From Cinclus cinclus (Eukaryota; Chordata; Aves; Passeriformes; Cinclidae), in assembly GCF_963662255.1 (NCBI RefSeq), contig NC_085047.1, positions 50,714,006-50,778,005 of the forward strand: 64,000 nt of DNA, written 5' to 3'. The position numbers were made by a program, and so were the translations under genes. The notes under the pieces are model-generated. The model was given only the letters and a program-made list of their open reading frames with translations. It did not search any database and was not told the origin of the DNA. Positions 48,401 through 61,479 of the stretch are shown piece after piece (positions within the stretch are counted from its first letter, which is position 1; every line of letters starts with the position of its first letter).

Positions 48401-51400
48401 TGCATCAAGCATAGAAACTGATTTAAAAAAGGAAAGCAATTTGCTGTATAGTGTCATTTAATACTGGTATCTCCTCTTCAGGCATGTCTTCACTCACTCT
48501 TTGGCAGCTTGGCTATGCTGAGAGAGCATAAAGTCATCTATCTGATCCAAAGCAGACATAGCAGCAAAAGTTCCTAACAGATGGGAGGAGGAAGACTGTT
48601 TTGCATGGAGGAACACAGAACTTATTGATAAAAACAAAGTTCTGCCACTATTAAATGCTTCCATACTACCCTCCACAACTGCACCCTCAGCAAGCTTGCT
48701 GAAGAAACAAAACTGAGGAGCCCTCTCCCAAAGTAACTAAAGAACAACATGAAAACTTATATCACCACCTTACTTAAACTCCCCAAAAAATAAAGTTTCC
48801 AAGCAATAGGCCTCTGTTTAAATACTTAAAGCATTCAGAACTGCTGAAATATTTTTAGGAATCTTCTAGAAAATGCTAACAGCACTTCACAGTTCAAGGG
48901 TTTTGCTCTGGGAAAGATTGACCAACTTAACTCCAACAACAATTAATACTTGAACAATAAAATTCAACAGTAACAACACAACAGTTTATCCTATTACTTG
49001 CTAAGATCATGTGGAAACATGAATTTTCCTGGAATATTAGTCTGTTTCATGTAATGGAAATCTCATGCTGGGTATCTTAGAAGTGCCTGATTACTAAGAT
49101 TCCTAACTTGGCTATGCAGCATGCCAAATTAGAAAAACTTAGTATCATTCTAGAGAGAGAACTCCATCTCTAGATAAAAGTGGTAGTTTACGAGCAAAAG
49201 GTGAAAACTTTAGAACACTTATAAACACAATAAAGTCCAAGTCAGTAATGCAAGCATCATACACACATACTTTGGGCACTGTAGGGGCTACCTTACAAAG
49301 CTGAAACAATTAGAGGCAAAGTCAGCTGGATGCATATAAAAGAAAAATCAGTGAGAGCACTCTGCCATCAACTGTGAAAATCTTACACTACTTTTCAAAC
49401 AAAGAAATATCCTTGAGCTGGTTTGACACCTCATACATTCTTAAAGCAGATATATCTGAGACAAAAGGACATTGCTTGGGAAGCTGCTTATTCTTCCTGG
49501 TTACTCCCAGAACCCAGAAGTTCAATGACCCATGTTCAACAGTACTTTAAGTGACATCTAGACATATCCAATAAAATTTTAATATTGACATTTTGGGCCA
49601 ACAAGATGGAGCTGCTGTTTATTTGTCTACTTGTTCATCCACAAAACTTTCTCTACAGTAAGAGAAACCTTACTTTTCTAATTCTTCAGGATCAAACTTC
49701 CACCAGGTATTTGGCTCATGGAATTCCACTCTGTATCCTTTTTCTAGAGCCTGTGGCAAGCAAAGAAATATGCATGATGTTCACCATGATCATACAGTAC
49801 ATAAGAAAAAAAAATAAGACAAGTATAATAAAGAGATGCAGCAGCATACTCTGCTGTGGTACTATGCTGAATTTCACTTACCCCCAACCTGCCTTAGCTT
49901 TTGTTGCAGGCAAAGCAAATTAAATCAAGCCAGTTCTTGAACTGATCTAAACCATTACCACACCAATTACTAAACATTATCAATAAGCAGTCTCTTTCTT
50001 TAAAAAATTGAAAACATATCAATTTATCACATGTAAGGCTAAGTTTGAAAAATGGTTACAGATGATCATGCAACAAAACCTACCACTTCCACATATGGCT
50101 TCATTTCCCAGGCTTGAGTATTGGTGTTGTCTACTATAACTGGAGATTTTCCCTGCTCCATTGCTTGCTTTGCTGCAATGAAAAATCGTGCAAGTTAATA
50201 AATCATATGTAGCTCAAACAAAAAAAAAAAAATAAACTGGCCCAGATTTTCTCTCACTAATCTATTCTGACTGAAACACTGTATTCTAAGAGAAAGAATA
50301 ACAGGTACAGGCAGGAATGAGAAGAAGTAGAAACAAGAACCTAATGCCCAAAGAAACAAGATTATCTATTTTTAACTCTGAACCTTTTAGAAGTTCAAAA
50401 TTTAATGCATATATATATATACACGAATTAAAGCATAAAAAAATATTTGAAATACTTTTATATATTCTTTGTTAAAATATATATACTCCTTTTCATATAG
50501 GCTCTTAATACTCGTACATGTTATGCTACACTTTTATTTCCTCTATGTAACACAGCTTAATAGGATGCCTTTTATTCATTCCAACCTCTCTTCTGGTTCC
50601 ACTCATGGGCATCACCAAGCTGAGCAGCATTATAGGTGTATCCATACTGCTGGTGAAAATAATCATCAGTGCTGAGCACAACGCCATCACAACTCTCACC
50701 AAGGAGAACACTATTAAGGGAAAACACAAAAATATATTCATTTTAATTTTCAGACAGATAAATACATTGAAAAATATGAACTGTGACCTATTTCCGAACT
50801 TCTTCCAAATTTCAAACAGATTTATAAAAAGCACACATATATATTACCAATAATTCTAATCCAAATCAAATATTATTACTGTATTTGTTGTTTCTTCTCC
50901 ATTCCCAAGAGATGTTTATAGCCATCGAATCTTACGACTATACTACAGGAAGTTCCAAGTACCTCATAATAGCTGAATGTATTTGCTAACATTTTCCATC
51001 TCAATCCATACTTGGAAATATTTCTAGAAAGCAATCTGATCATGACAACTCCCCATTCTGCCAAATGTAAACCTAGTTTCAGAAAGTCCTTGGAAATTAG
51101 TGTTTAAAGGAAAACCTTATATAACTGAGACAACAGTACATCTCTGTTTGAAGTCCAGCCTACAGAACAGGTGTAGATTGGGCTTCAAGCCTTCTGGTCT
51201 CTCTTTAATTCTATGGCATACTTAAATCTGAAAACAGGCAACAGCCAGTTAGTGCCACAGAGCATTGCAACACTTGGATATCACTGTCCTATGGAAATTC
51301 AGGCAACCATTCCAGCCCAGAAATATGCAACACATCCACAGGACACAAAAGCCAAACAGCACTAGCAGTATGTGGGACTGCACTATTGCTGAGGTGGCAG

Positions 51401-54400
51401 AATAAAAAAGAATTCGCCAGATCCCAAATAACTTAAGGGAACAAAGATATGCTAGTTCTAAGTTACCAAGCTTTCCCATACATATCCGCATGAAGAGAGA
51501 CTTAAATGTAATCCCTACATGAGAAATTTGCTGTGTTTTGCCACCTGCCACCAACAACAGTCCATTATGGATCACAGTTTAATGACTGGGACACTATCAC
51601 ATGCTAGCTTATACTCCTACAGGTTTATTGCCCCAAAACTATGTTGCTGGTTATTTTTGCCTTTTGGACACAGACATGCATGCAACTAAATTCAGATTAC
51701 TGAACACTAGAAGAAACTACTAACAGTGTAATGTCAAGTAATGTGATCAAAGCTGCAGACTATTATTTCCTCCTTGTTCTTCCTTTCCCAGAGTTTTAGG
51801 GTTGCTCCAGGACAAATAGCAATGCTATTTGAGAAGTGTGTCCACTTTATTTAAACACTGATAATTAATTGGCTTTGTTAGAGCCAACTCACACCTTTCA
51901 ATAGGGTGTGTATTACATTAGTCTTGCTGCCCTCTTCTAAGCCAATCATCTATTTTTGTTCTAAATAAATCAAATGGCACCAGTAAATCATACACCACAC
52001 ACAGCACCAGGTTTTAAATCCCTCTTCCTGTCTTGTATAAAATATTTAACAAATTCATATTCGTTAAGTTACTTGGCTGTGACTTCAAACGTGGCTCAAT
52101 TCTCTTATTTGCAGTATGCTACATTTGCCAATTAATAATGCTAGAAAAACTGGATCCATCTTCCACACTCACTCCTTGTGTGCTGAATGTACATACACAT
52201 ATCCTAAAGAACCATTTGCCTTCATAAAAAAAGAGCAAATAATATCTGAGATTCTTCTATTGGCTGAGTAGGTGGATGCACCCCTACAGCTCCCATGGGC
52301 CTGAGCACCAGCTTTCTACAGGAATATATCATATGACAAATCAACACTAATGAGACATTGATTTGCATTTTCATTTCTAAGAACTGACTCTATTTGCTCG
52401 TGTTCTGAAGAATAACTCTCTTACTCAATTTATTTTGTTTTATCTTCCAAACACCATTAGTAGCAATAAAGAAATAAGTGACAAGGGCTCAGAAATCTTG
52501 CACACCCATCAACAAAGTGTATTCTTGAAATAGTTTGTTAGTATTCCCTCAGAGTTCAGAACACACCTCAATTATTAATTAACCAATATACCTGAAATAA
52601 CAGATTTAATATAGTAAACTGTATTTGCAATAATCCTAAACCAATACAAATTGAGAAGGCAAAGTAGTTACCAAAGAGGCCAGGGTAACAGAGCCCTTAT
52701 CCCATACACAACACACAAACTATCACAAAGTCATGAGTTTATGAATTGAAATTTCAAATATTACAATAATTACTGGAACCTCTTTCTAAACTGTGAAATT
52801 AAATCATAAAACATAACATTTTAAAAACCTGACAATTACCCCTTTCAGAATTCATAGCATTTAAACATTTAAAATTCAAAGCAGAAAACTATTGGTTGAC
52901 ATCATATGGAATAATTAATTTACCTCTAACACACGTTTGGAAATAAAAATTTATCCCAGGCCCATGAACTAGAGAACAGAATGAACAAAAACCATACCTA
53001 TAGGAAGAAAGCATCATTACTATCTAAACCCACAGAGATAAAATTCCACTTTTAAGAGATGAAAAAAGAAAAAAAAAATACACGAATTTCTAATGAGATT
53101 GAAATGATAGATTAGTCAGCATCCAAATGTGCCCATACTTGTTATGAGTAGCATATTATCCAACTGCTGTAATATAGCTTCACTATAAACCTTCCCTTCA
53201 AGTAAACACACACCTTTGAATGGACACTGAAATCAAAGCAGCTCACCTACGTATTCCAGAAATGCTATCTGATCTAATAGAAGCTATTATCCTGACATAC
53301 AAAAATGTCATGTTGAAACCAAAATATTAACTAGTCAGCAAACTAGTCACATTTTTTCCAATGCATGGGTGCATACTTGCACACACACAAACCCTTTTTC
53401 TGTTTAGCCTTTGATAAATGATTTTATAATAAAAAAATATCAATCTAATAATTCACCTATTTAAAATTGCTAGCATATCGTGGATGAGGAAAAAAGTAGG
53501 CAGTAACTAAATACAGTTTCAAAATATGCAGCATTACTGAGCTGTGTAAATGCTCCTCTAAAAGCACATCTTAAATAAACCCTATGTTTAAATAAATACA
53601 TAATTAGGAACAATAGCACACCACTGTTTCTACATTCAGCTATAAATAGCAACTCTAACTCTTCCCTTCAGAGATTTTGCTCTGAGGAAGAAGGGCTCCA
53701 GTGAAGGACAACTGTCTATGTATTACAGGATTTAATTAAAAACTGACTTCTTAAATGACACCAATATTTGTTCTTTCAATTTCATTAAGCTCCCTTTTAT
53801 TCAAATTAATACTTAGATATTTATGGATAAAAGCAAATTGCAATTGCTGCCAACTTCAGTAGCAAAATATTTTAAAAATACAAGTATCTTTTCCTGTAAC
53901 TTTTCCTAGGACTGCAAGATCACATTATCATCTACTTCCAATTGCAGCAGACTTTGGTTACTTGGGCTAAAGCTAACACTGCTGGATATCTGTCTGGCCA
54001 AACAGTTTTCAACCATTTTTAACTAAATACTCAATCTCTTACAAAACCAAGGAAAAAACAAAGTATATGTATATCATTTTGTTATTCCAAGTTTTTCTCA
54101 AAGAAACTTTGGATTGAGGAAGTGAAATCTAACAAAGCACATTGCTGGATCCCAGAAGCCTGGGGTTTTCGAGCTTTCTGTGCTGTCTGGCACTGACCCC
54201 CTGGAGAACACTGCTTTAGACCTGAGGCCTTGAAGAAGGCTTCTAAATTTGAGTGATGAAGTTAAAATCACAGGTTTGTAGTTAAATAGAAGTGTGTGAT
54301 TTCACATGGCAAAGGGTTTTAAATTTGAGGTTATTATAGTATCATAATAGGTATGGGACAAGATAAAGGATTTTGGGTGGTATCTCTTCTGGTGTTCATC

Positions 54401-57400
54401 TTCCTTCTTCCTAAGTTTCAGGTAGTAGTTTCTGATTAGTCAGTCAGTGTCACACTGAGGGTGATAGGAATTTAGTTATTAGGTTAAAAGGATAAATAAT
54501 ATAGGCATTGATTCTCTGTTGGACTGTTTACCTTTAAGAGACCTTTTAGCAGCTGCATCTTCCTCCATTTTCCTCGCCTCTAGCAGGTAGCTACAAGTGC
54601 TGCTGAATGCTCTGTACTTTCTGATAAGATTTAATAAACAACGAAGCCCAAACACGAGAAAATCCATTTCCTTCGTGTACTTGTTAATCCTGGCTCTGAG
54701 CGAAGGCAGAAGAGACTAAGACAAACCACTAATTAAGTGGTGCAAACTCCCGCCACTGTTACAGTACACATGCTTGTTTGCTCTGCAAAAACTTTTAGTA
54801 AATCTGCCCAAGGTATACAACTTTAAAATGCCACGTGCACAGCAAATAGTACTGAAAAGAATTCATGATTCACACTGCAGTAAACCCAATCCTGAACAGA
54901 GCAATCTGGCAGAGGCAAGAAGCTGATACGGGAACAATACTGCATTATAAGAACACTTTTCTCCCAACACAGAAAGTATCAAAACTGGCCTAAAACAGGA
55001 GGATGCAGGAAGCATCATGGTATAAACACTGGAACAAACAACTTGGTACTGGCTGTAGAGCTAGGAAACAGGGCCAGGGCAAAGAGTGAAGGAGAGGAAA
55101 GACACTTGGTGTAATGAAGTTGGGAGGGAGATAATACCACTGCCCAAAACAACCAAGATCACTTTTTCAGTATCTTCATTAACCTGCACAATGAGGCAGA
55201 GAACTTGCAGATGACACCAAATCAGCAGTGATGCTCAACACTGAGCTGAATAGTGAAGCACCTATCCAGAAGACCACAGAGAAACCTGAGAACTGGGCTA
55301 AGCAACACCAGGAAGCTCAACAAGGAAAGAGTAAAGTTCTACAACTGATGAAACCTAAGCCTCAGCACAGGCAGGAAAGTGAGTGGTTGAACAGCTATGT
55401 TGAAAAGACTCTGAGGATTACAGTGGACATCAAACGAGATGAGTGAATCAAAGGCAGGGCAAATCACCACCTGGACTTGAGCAGAGGAAGCGTGGCCAGA
55501 GGATCACCTGAGAAAGTATCACCCACACTCTGCCTGGCTCTTGTGCAGTCAATTCTGAAATATGTTCAGAGTGTGGGACTCCTCAGTTCAAAAAACATGC
55601 TGAAAAACATGGGAGGGCTGAACAGATGGCTACAGGCATACAACCTCCAAGGAGAGATTAAAAGAATTAATAGGGTTTGTCTAGTCTGGCAGTGGAGACA
55701 GGTCAAAGGTCTAATGTCAACCTACTACAGCAAATAAACCTCTCCCTTTTCAGAAGGGAAGCTGCAAAGAAGATCAACCATATTCTGCCACGCAACAACA
55801 CATTATTGCACAGGACATGCATATTACAGGTTGGGAACTTCAGTTTGGAGATCAGGAAGAACTTCCTTACTTAGGTGGTTTGTACTGAAGTAGAGAAGTT
55901 TGGTGAGACCACAGAAATCTCTGTGGTGTTTTTAAGATCAGGCCTGACAAAGACATAACTGACCTGATCCAGCGATGGTGACAGACCTCCTCCAAGCAGA
56001 ACAATGGACTAGCTCACATCCACCACTCTTTCAAAAAATGTGCCTGTAATTCCAACTGCTTAGTTGGAATGGAAAAGTCAAAACAGAGAAACAAACTTTG
56101 GTGGAAGATTCAAGACACACAGAAGTCAAGTTTGTGAGCAGGAAGAAAACTGTCTGTACTTAAGAACCTTTACTTGGTGCAAAACACAAATAGAAATTTG
56201 AGGTTCCAAGGTCTCGCTACTGGCTCTGCTGTAATTTCCTGCTTGGGAAACCCACTTGCAAGATACACCTCATTCCCCTCTAGTGCTGATCCATACAGAC
56301 AATGTCAGTTTTCTGCTTTTCCTTCACAGTTATTTTACCAGCACAAGTGGTAGAGGTTTGTCTGCAGGTGCCAATAATGCTCCATCTGCAAAGATACCTG
56401 TGGGTACTAATATGACCTCAGATATAACATCATTGCTGCCCTAGTCTACGCTGCAGAATTCTATGATATTACATAGAAAATCATGCTTATTAAGACTTAA
56501 TAATAAATATATTTTCCCCACCAGCACCCATTAATTCTGAGATGTTTTTTCCCAAGGAATCTAAGACCCATGATTTAATGGGAATTAATAATTGCAACCA
56601 AGCATTAAACACATCAAAGTGCATGTAATTGAATACACTGAAAAACAAGCCCCATGCCATTCAAATTCTGCACTCACTTTTGGTAACTATTCTTAACCTT
56701 GATCTCATAGTGCCCACTTTCCCGTCTGCTAAAAAAAATAAGAAACTGATCTCATCAATGAGTAATGAAAAAAAGTGCAAATATGTGTTCTTAAAAACCT
56801 GAAAACATTAAGAATTTTTGAGATAATATGAGTCATATTTGGAGAAACATTTAGAGATAATTTAGCACACCAAACACAGAAAACAAGTATATTTCATATA
56901 CTTGTTATCAATACTTAATATCAAGTATTACCCAACTTCTGAACTGAACAAGGCAGGATTTTTCCACAGGGTTATTTAAAAACTTTTTTATGTTGCCTTC
57001 ACATATTAATGGAATTATTGCAGTAATACCAACAGGGGACATGCAGTTTCAAAAATGTGGGTTTGCAAAATACAGCAATCAGTAACTATAAAAAAATTAT
57101 AGCGAAAACTACTGAAACATGTAAGACAAATACCTCTTAGAGACTTCTAGCTGCAATATGAAGATGACTGTCTCCTAAATATCAGGACAAATCCACTAAT
57201 GGAACAGTACTCTTTTACAAGAGTAATAATAATAAAATAATAAAAATAAAAACCAACTAAGAACATGATCACTTTATCTATTTCACAGACTCCTTGCATA
57301 CAACGGATTATAACTACAGAAGACATTCCATCTGTGATGTAGTTTCTGGATGAAACTGAATCAGTTAAGTACTGATTTAGCAACTTTTTATTACGTACAC

Positions 57401-59552
57401 AAGAGAAACTTATTTTCACTTAATACAGGTAGCATCAACGCTCTGTTCACTTTTGTGCTTTTTAAAATAGGCTGAAAAACCACAAAGGGAAAATCCACGC
57501 TGAGGTAGTACTTGCTTTTAACCCTGTCAGACTTTAAGAAGTATATTTTGAAGAAAAAAAAAAATAATACTTTTCTTGTGCATCGTTCACAAATAAGGAA
57601 AAGCAATTGACAGACAATACTGTGAAAAAAGGGAATGAGATAATGCTCAGTTTCATCAATACACTTTCACCAAAACAACTGTTTTCAGAGTAGCAGCATT
57701 CTTCTAATGGCCTTTGAAAAACTTCCCACGGGCATGAAAAAGGACTCCTGGTTCAAATTGACACTGTTAGACTTGATGGAAGATTTTGTTAAATTAGGGA
57801 AATTAAGAATTAAAAAAGTACCAGACCATCACATACTAGTATGAAAAATTCAGAAAAAAAGACTATGCAATTTAATAGATGGTCAACTTTTTAAATTTAA
57901 CACAGATCAGCTCTTGTTCATCAAAACCCTGAGGGAGACAAAACCCCCAAGTAAATATTTTTAGTATTTACTGTCACTTGCACTCTTTAAATGTAAAACT
58001 CTGCATTTTAAGAGCCTAATATACAAAGGAAGAAGTTGCCTTAGTGTTTACAGATATATTCAATTATTTTAAAATTTTACTTGAATAAACTCCTCAAGTT
58101 TTAATTCTTTACTTACCGAGAAAGAGTTGATTTCCCTGAACCTGGTAGGCCTCTTAAGATTAGAAGCATTTTCTGTGAACAACCAAATCTTTCTTCAGAT
58201 AATTGCAGTGAAGAAAAGCTGTACATTCCTTCTCTACTGTCAGCTTTTGGATCCTTCCAACACTCTTCCCTGGTTTCACAGAAACCACTACTTTGGAGGG
58301 CAATCTGATCATTATTCCCATTCCTGAAGACCTGAGTAGTATGGATGTCAGTATGACCAGAATAGTTGGTATTTTGATCAAGCAGTGGACCATGAGTGTT
58401 GGTATCAGTATTTCCATGGTACGGATGGTAACTTTCATAAGGAAGTCCCCCATTCTGAGAAGGGGGAACATCTGGGATTCGTGGTGGGGGATCAAATATC
58501 TGAAAATGGGATTGATGGTTTAATCTAGGAGGAAAAGGTCCCTGAGGTTTTTTGAAACATGCTCTAGTCTGCCAAGCAGGTCTGAATTCAGGCACTGAGC
58601 AGTTCCAAGTGACTACTTGGCCATTAAAGGTATTTTCAGTTTTCCAGCCACCTGCTTCCACAACTAACTGCTGCTCATTGTTTGTTTTCTGACTGTTCTG
58701 TTCCCCCACGCAACACTGTCCATTCTCATAAAATGGCTGTGGATTGTCCAAAAGTACAGGTTGATAACGCTTTTGTGAGCTCTGACTAGAGTTAAATGGA
58801 GAGTGCTGCTCCTGAGAAATTTCAGTTTCTTTTTCTTTAACATTAGTACCTAAATTTTCATTTTCCAGCTGGTGAATTTCTTTATAGAACTGATCCAGTT
58901 CATCATCTATTTCTAGTACAGGGGCAGAAACAGCCTGCATGTTCTCCACCTCCTTTCTTTCACATCTGTTTTCACGTAACTCATTCTCATCTCCTTCAGT
59001 GCTCCATTCATTACAATTGCCAGATTTGTCCTGCTTGTTACTTTTGGGAGGCTTGTAAATAGGTCCTATAAAATCTTTGCTTGTAAAAAAGTCTTCATCT
59101 GATTCATTTCTATTTACTAAGAATGATGTGCTGCTTTTCTCAATATTATCTCCACCAGCATTATTTGTAATAGAAGGGTCCTTCTCTTCTTCAACACAAG
59201 AGTCATTTACTGATGCAAATGGAGGATTTATATCCTGCACAGTTTCTAAATGAACTGGGTGACTAAGCACTGGATTATTTTCAGGGAGAACTTCATTCAA
59301 GGATCCCAAGGAACCAGTAGGTATTTTCTCTTGCTTCTGCATTTCATGTTGCCCTTGGTTATCTAAGGCACACATAGGTATCCAACCATTTGATTTTCTC
59401 TCAAAATCCATTTTCTTCTGAGTACATTTGTTATTGTCCTCAGGAAATTCCTCACAAGCCCCTTCTGTTGACTTCATTCTTTTAGAATGTAGCCCAATTC
59501 CGATTTCGTCCTGATATTCCAAGAGCCTTACTGTATTTTCAGCATGAAGCAT
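31584..59552 (-). CDS. N4BP2L2: N4BP2L2, NEDD4-binding protein 2-like 2
   Basis: N4BP2L2 is a paralogue of N4BP2 and N4BP2L1. Human N4BP2L2 (PFAAP5) is reported as a nuclear regulator in haematopoietic cells; its catalytic activity is unproven. Coding exons on the minus strand are 59552-58117, 50710-50586, 50172-50084, 49750-49674 and 46605-46407 (short form, 641 residues). Alternatively 46605-46462 joins 33447-31584 (long form, 1244 residues). FIGPIYKPP and [17 protein letters not shown] lie in the N-terminal half, then Walker [10 protein letters not shown] (about 468-476), [27 protein letters not shown] and [18 protein letters not shown]. The start is supported by matching length to KRMKST, as in the human protein. 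The 5' UTR must lie in an exon in the 61.5-62.1 kb CpG island. Three kinase exons match N4BP2L1 in size and phase. Confidence 0.93.
37062..37262 (-). mobile_element. CR1 LINE 3' fragment
   Basis: The plus strand reads as the reverse complement of a CR1 tail: tagaatcatagtcatctgag at the 3' end, then cttccctgggcagcctgttc and caatgcctgaccacc. Diverged, short, minus orientation. Confidence 0.85.
37780..37864 (-). CDS. Candidate small alternative terminal exon of N4BP2L2
   Basis: A strong acceptor (cttcttttcttttcag) is followed on the minus strand by G + [20 protein letters not shown] and a short basic tail to TAG at 37782-37780. It accepts phase 2, the phase of the donor at 46462. The block holds several CpGs in an AT-rich intron. 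AATAAA lies about 210 bp downstream (37570-37565). No homology is recognised, so this is an inference from splice signal, phase and composition. Confidence 0.3.
40865..41095 (-). mobile_element. CR1 LINE 3' fragment
   Basis: Reverse complement of a CR1 3' region: gggatcatatggtccaacct, ctgctcaaagc and gttttgaatattttaaggat. More diverged than the copy at 37 kb, and its limits are approximate. Confidence 0.7.
46249..46254 (-). terminator. Poly(A) signal for short N4BP2L2
   Basis: AATAAA on the minus strand about 150 bp after the short-form stop. Confidence 0.55.
46407..46605 (-). CDS. N4BP2L2: N4BP2L2 exon with alternative end (short C-terminus)
   Basis: After acceptor tttttgttttgtag it encodes [39 protein letters not shown], then [20 protein letters not shown] and TAA at 46409-46407. 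An internal donor (catag/gtgggg, exon end 46462) in phase 2 allows splicing to 33447 for the long form. Reading through it gives the short form, as in the human 583-residue protein. Confidence 0.92.
46606..49673. other. N4BP2L2 intron
   Basis: AT-rich intron of about 3 kb with no exon, repeat family or RNA gene that I can support. Confidence 0.55.
49674..49750 (-). CDS. N4BP2L2: N4BP2L2 kinase exon (77 bp)
   Basis: Acceptor cttgccacag and donor gaaaa/gtaagg bound 77 bp, phase 0 to 2. It encodes [20 protein letters not shown] followed by PEELEK, parallel to N4BP2L1 exon 4. Confidence 0.95.
50084..50172 (-). CDS. N4BP2L2: N4BP2L2 kinase exon (89 bp)
   Basis: Acceptor tcattgcag and donor gtg/gtaggt bound 89 bp, phase 1 to 0. 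It encodes [20 protein letters not shown], then [10 protein letters not shown], parallel to N4BP2L1 exon 3. Confidence 0.95.
50586..50710 (-). CDS. N4BP2L2: N4BP2L2 kinase exon (125 bp)
   Basis: Acceptor ccttaatag and donor agag/gttgga bound 125 bp, phase 2 to 1. It encodes [20 protein letters not shown], then [20 protein letters not shown]. Length and phases equal the second coding exon of N4BP2L1. Confidence 0.95.
50711..58116. other. N4BP2L2 intron with one CR1 copy
   Basis: This 7.4-kb intron holds the CR1 copy at 55140-56035. The rest is AT-rich and without recognised features. Short ORFs (51249-51575, 57147-57419) look like chance. Confidence 0.55.
55140..56035 (+). mobile_element. Old CR1 LINE fragment
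   Basis: Plus-strand traces of CR1 ORF2 are in order: a degraded stretch with cagatgacaccaaatcagca (end of the FADDTKxGG-type region, about 55209-55228), [19 protein letters not shown] (about 55525-55580), a segment near IKRINRV (about 55660-55680), then [11 protein letters not shown] (about 55841-55874). These are broken by frameshifts and stops. It is in the sense direction relative to the window but antisense to N4BP2L2. Confidence 0.75.
58117..59552 (-). CDS. N4BP2L2: N4BP2L2 first coding exon (1436 bp)
   Basis: The acceptor tttctaag is followed directly by ATG, so translation begins at the first base of the exon. The donor tctcg/gtaagt leaves phase 2. It encodes 478 codons: [46 protein letters not shown], a Pro/Asn/Gln-rich central region, [12 protein letters not shown] and [17 protein letters not shown]. 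An upstream in-frame ATG at 59609 lies in the intron and is rejected. Confidence 0.95.
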
Positions 59553-61479
59553 CTTAGAAACAAGAATGAATACATTATCAGCATGTACACTTTTAAAGTA
59601 AAGCATCAAAAAGCTGAAGTTACTCAGGCCTACGACATCACACTCTCCATGGTCACAACTAGAACGTACTTACCCAGAAAAAAATCAGGTATCTCCTACC
59701 GTAAGTCTGGTTTAAACAAGACTGCTCCATTACTTATGTGTCACCTTTAATAAGAAGCTATACTACTGCTGAATCAGTACAGCAGTCACATTTTATGATA
59801 TGCCTTATATAATTTACAAATCACACTTTTAAAATGTGACTATTTGAAAAATTAGTTACATCAGCAATCTCTGACCTGTGTTACTAGTGTTCTCTATTAG
59901 CTGTTATTGGACAAGCATTTGAAATCTTTTTATGTCAATTTCCAATGCACAAGCTGATGCCTGACAGCACTACTAACATGAACAAAAATGCAAATACTTC
60001 AATCATGAGGACTGTCTTCTGTGACATGAACCAAACTCAACTAACTCATTTAACACCAATCAAACAAGTGCTGGTTGCCGTTTGTAATTTTGGACTAGCC
60101 AAGCAAGACTTAAAATCAAAGCAGCAATCTGTTATTATGGTTCTGGTTTTGGAACTACTAAAGACTTTTGTAAGGAACATAGACCATTTGCTTGCATGTC
60201 TTCTAAAAGTAAACACACACAAAAAAAAATCCCTGTCCCAAACAGATTGTATTCTAAAAATTAAACCACTAAGGTCCAGACAGGTTCAGAGACAAGCTAT
60301 TACAAAGCAAGATAGCACCAACCACTATGGCATGACATTATCCATCTATTAGTCTGGATTTCTTGAATTTTGAAGTCGACACAGTATGCAAGACCAAATT
60401 CTTCCCCTCCAACAAATGCAGTTTCAAACAAGAGATGTTTCCTGAAACATTTCAGCTTTCTACAACTAAATATTACAAAAGTGTCATATGCCATTCATCT
60501 TGTATAAGAAAGTAATTATCTTCATCTGAAAAGGACCTGTAGGTAGTATTAGGGGAAATTTTTTAAGTAACCATGACCCCCCTTCACTTTCACTTGCCAA
60601 ACTGACAAGAAAAGCTGTTACTCTAGACACTTTCTCACCCACCATGCAAAGGAAGAGAAACCTGCCATTCTCAATCTCAAACTGGCTGAATCAAGGAGAT
60701 TTCACTGTCCGCACTTGACTTTAGTACCTGGAAGAAAGCATTACTGCCAGAAGGGGAAGAAACATGGCCATGCAACTCTCTTCCTCAGAACTGGTACAAT
60801 ATTCTCTCCTCCTCTCAAGATTTATGTATGTGTTTTATGTATACCTCCAACTTCTTAGCTCTCATTTTTGTACATAAGAAAGCAAGTACATTGCTACTAA
60901 TCACTGAGTCTATCCCCATCTATAGAAAATATGCTATTCTGACTCCACACAGAAATAGTACTGGGGTAAAAAAAGTTACTTTATTAGCTGCTACGTCCTC
61001 ATCTTCTTCTGGGATGGTGTTTAAGCCCATTTAACCCCATTTCCTGATGTGAAATTAAAACAGCAACCATGTGAATGAACACTTGCTGCATGACAAGATC
61101 TCCAGTGACATAAAATGCTGCTCTGTGACTGCCCCACACAGTATGCTTTCTTGCTAATCTCTGAAAGGCTTTCCCTCACTAACCTTGGAGAGAGGGAAGC
61201 TGAATGCAAAAGCATATCCACCTGCGTCCTTGGCGAGGACAGAGCAAGAATGCTCAAGAAAGTGCAGTCTCCCTGACACTCTCACCTCTAGAATGGGGCA
61301 AGTTCGGGTACACACCATTTCTGTAAAGAACTGGCTGTAAGCACTGAACCATACTTACACTTTAACTGACCTGTAAAACGTACTGAAGATTCAATCAACT
61401 AACTCACTCAAGACCTTGAACTCCACCCGTATACCACCTTTCTCAACCGAAAAAACAAGGCCCATTTGGCAGAACCTAC
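59553..61479. other. N4BP2L2 first intron
   Basis: Separates the first coding exon from the CpG island. I see no coding exon. The 135-residue plus-strand ORF at 59945-60352 has no recognisable content. Confidence 0.5.

Noticed and set aside
58127..58523. ORFs in other frames over the N4BP2L2 first coding exon
   Set aside because: Shadows of the real frame, which carries conserved motifs.
59553..59609. Upstream in-frame ATG extending N4BP2L2
   Set aside because: It lies before a clear acceptor (tttctaag) and the human N-terminus aligns in length with the ATG at 59552.
59945..60352. 135-codon plus-strand ORF in N4BP2L2 intron 1
   Set aside because: No similarity, no promoter or poly(A) context; expected by chance in AT-rich sequence.
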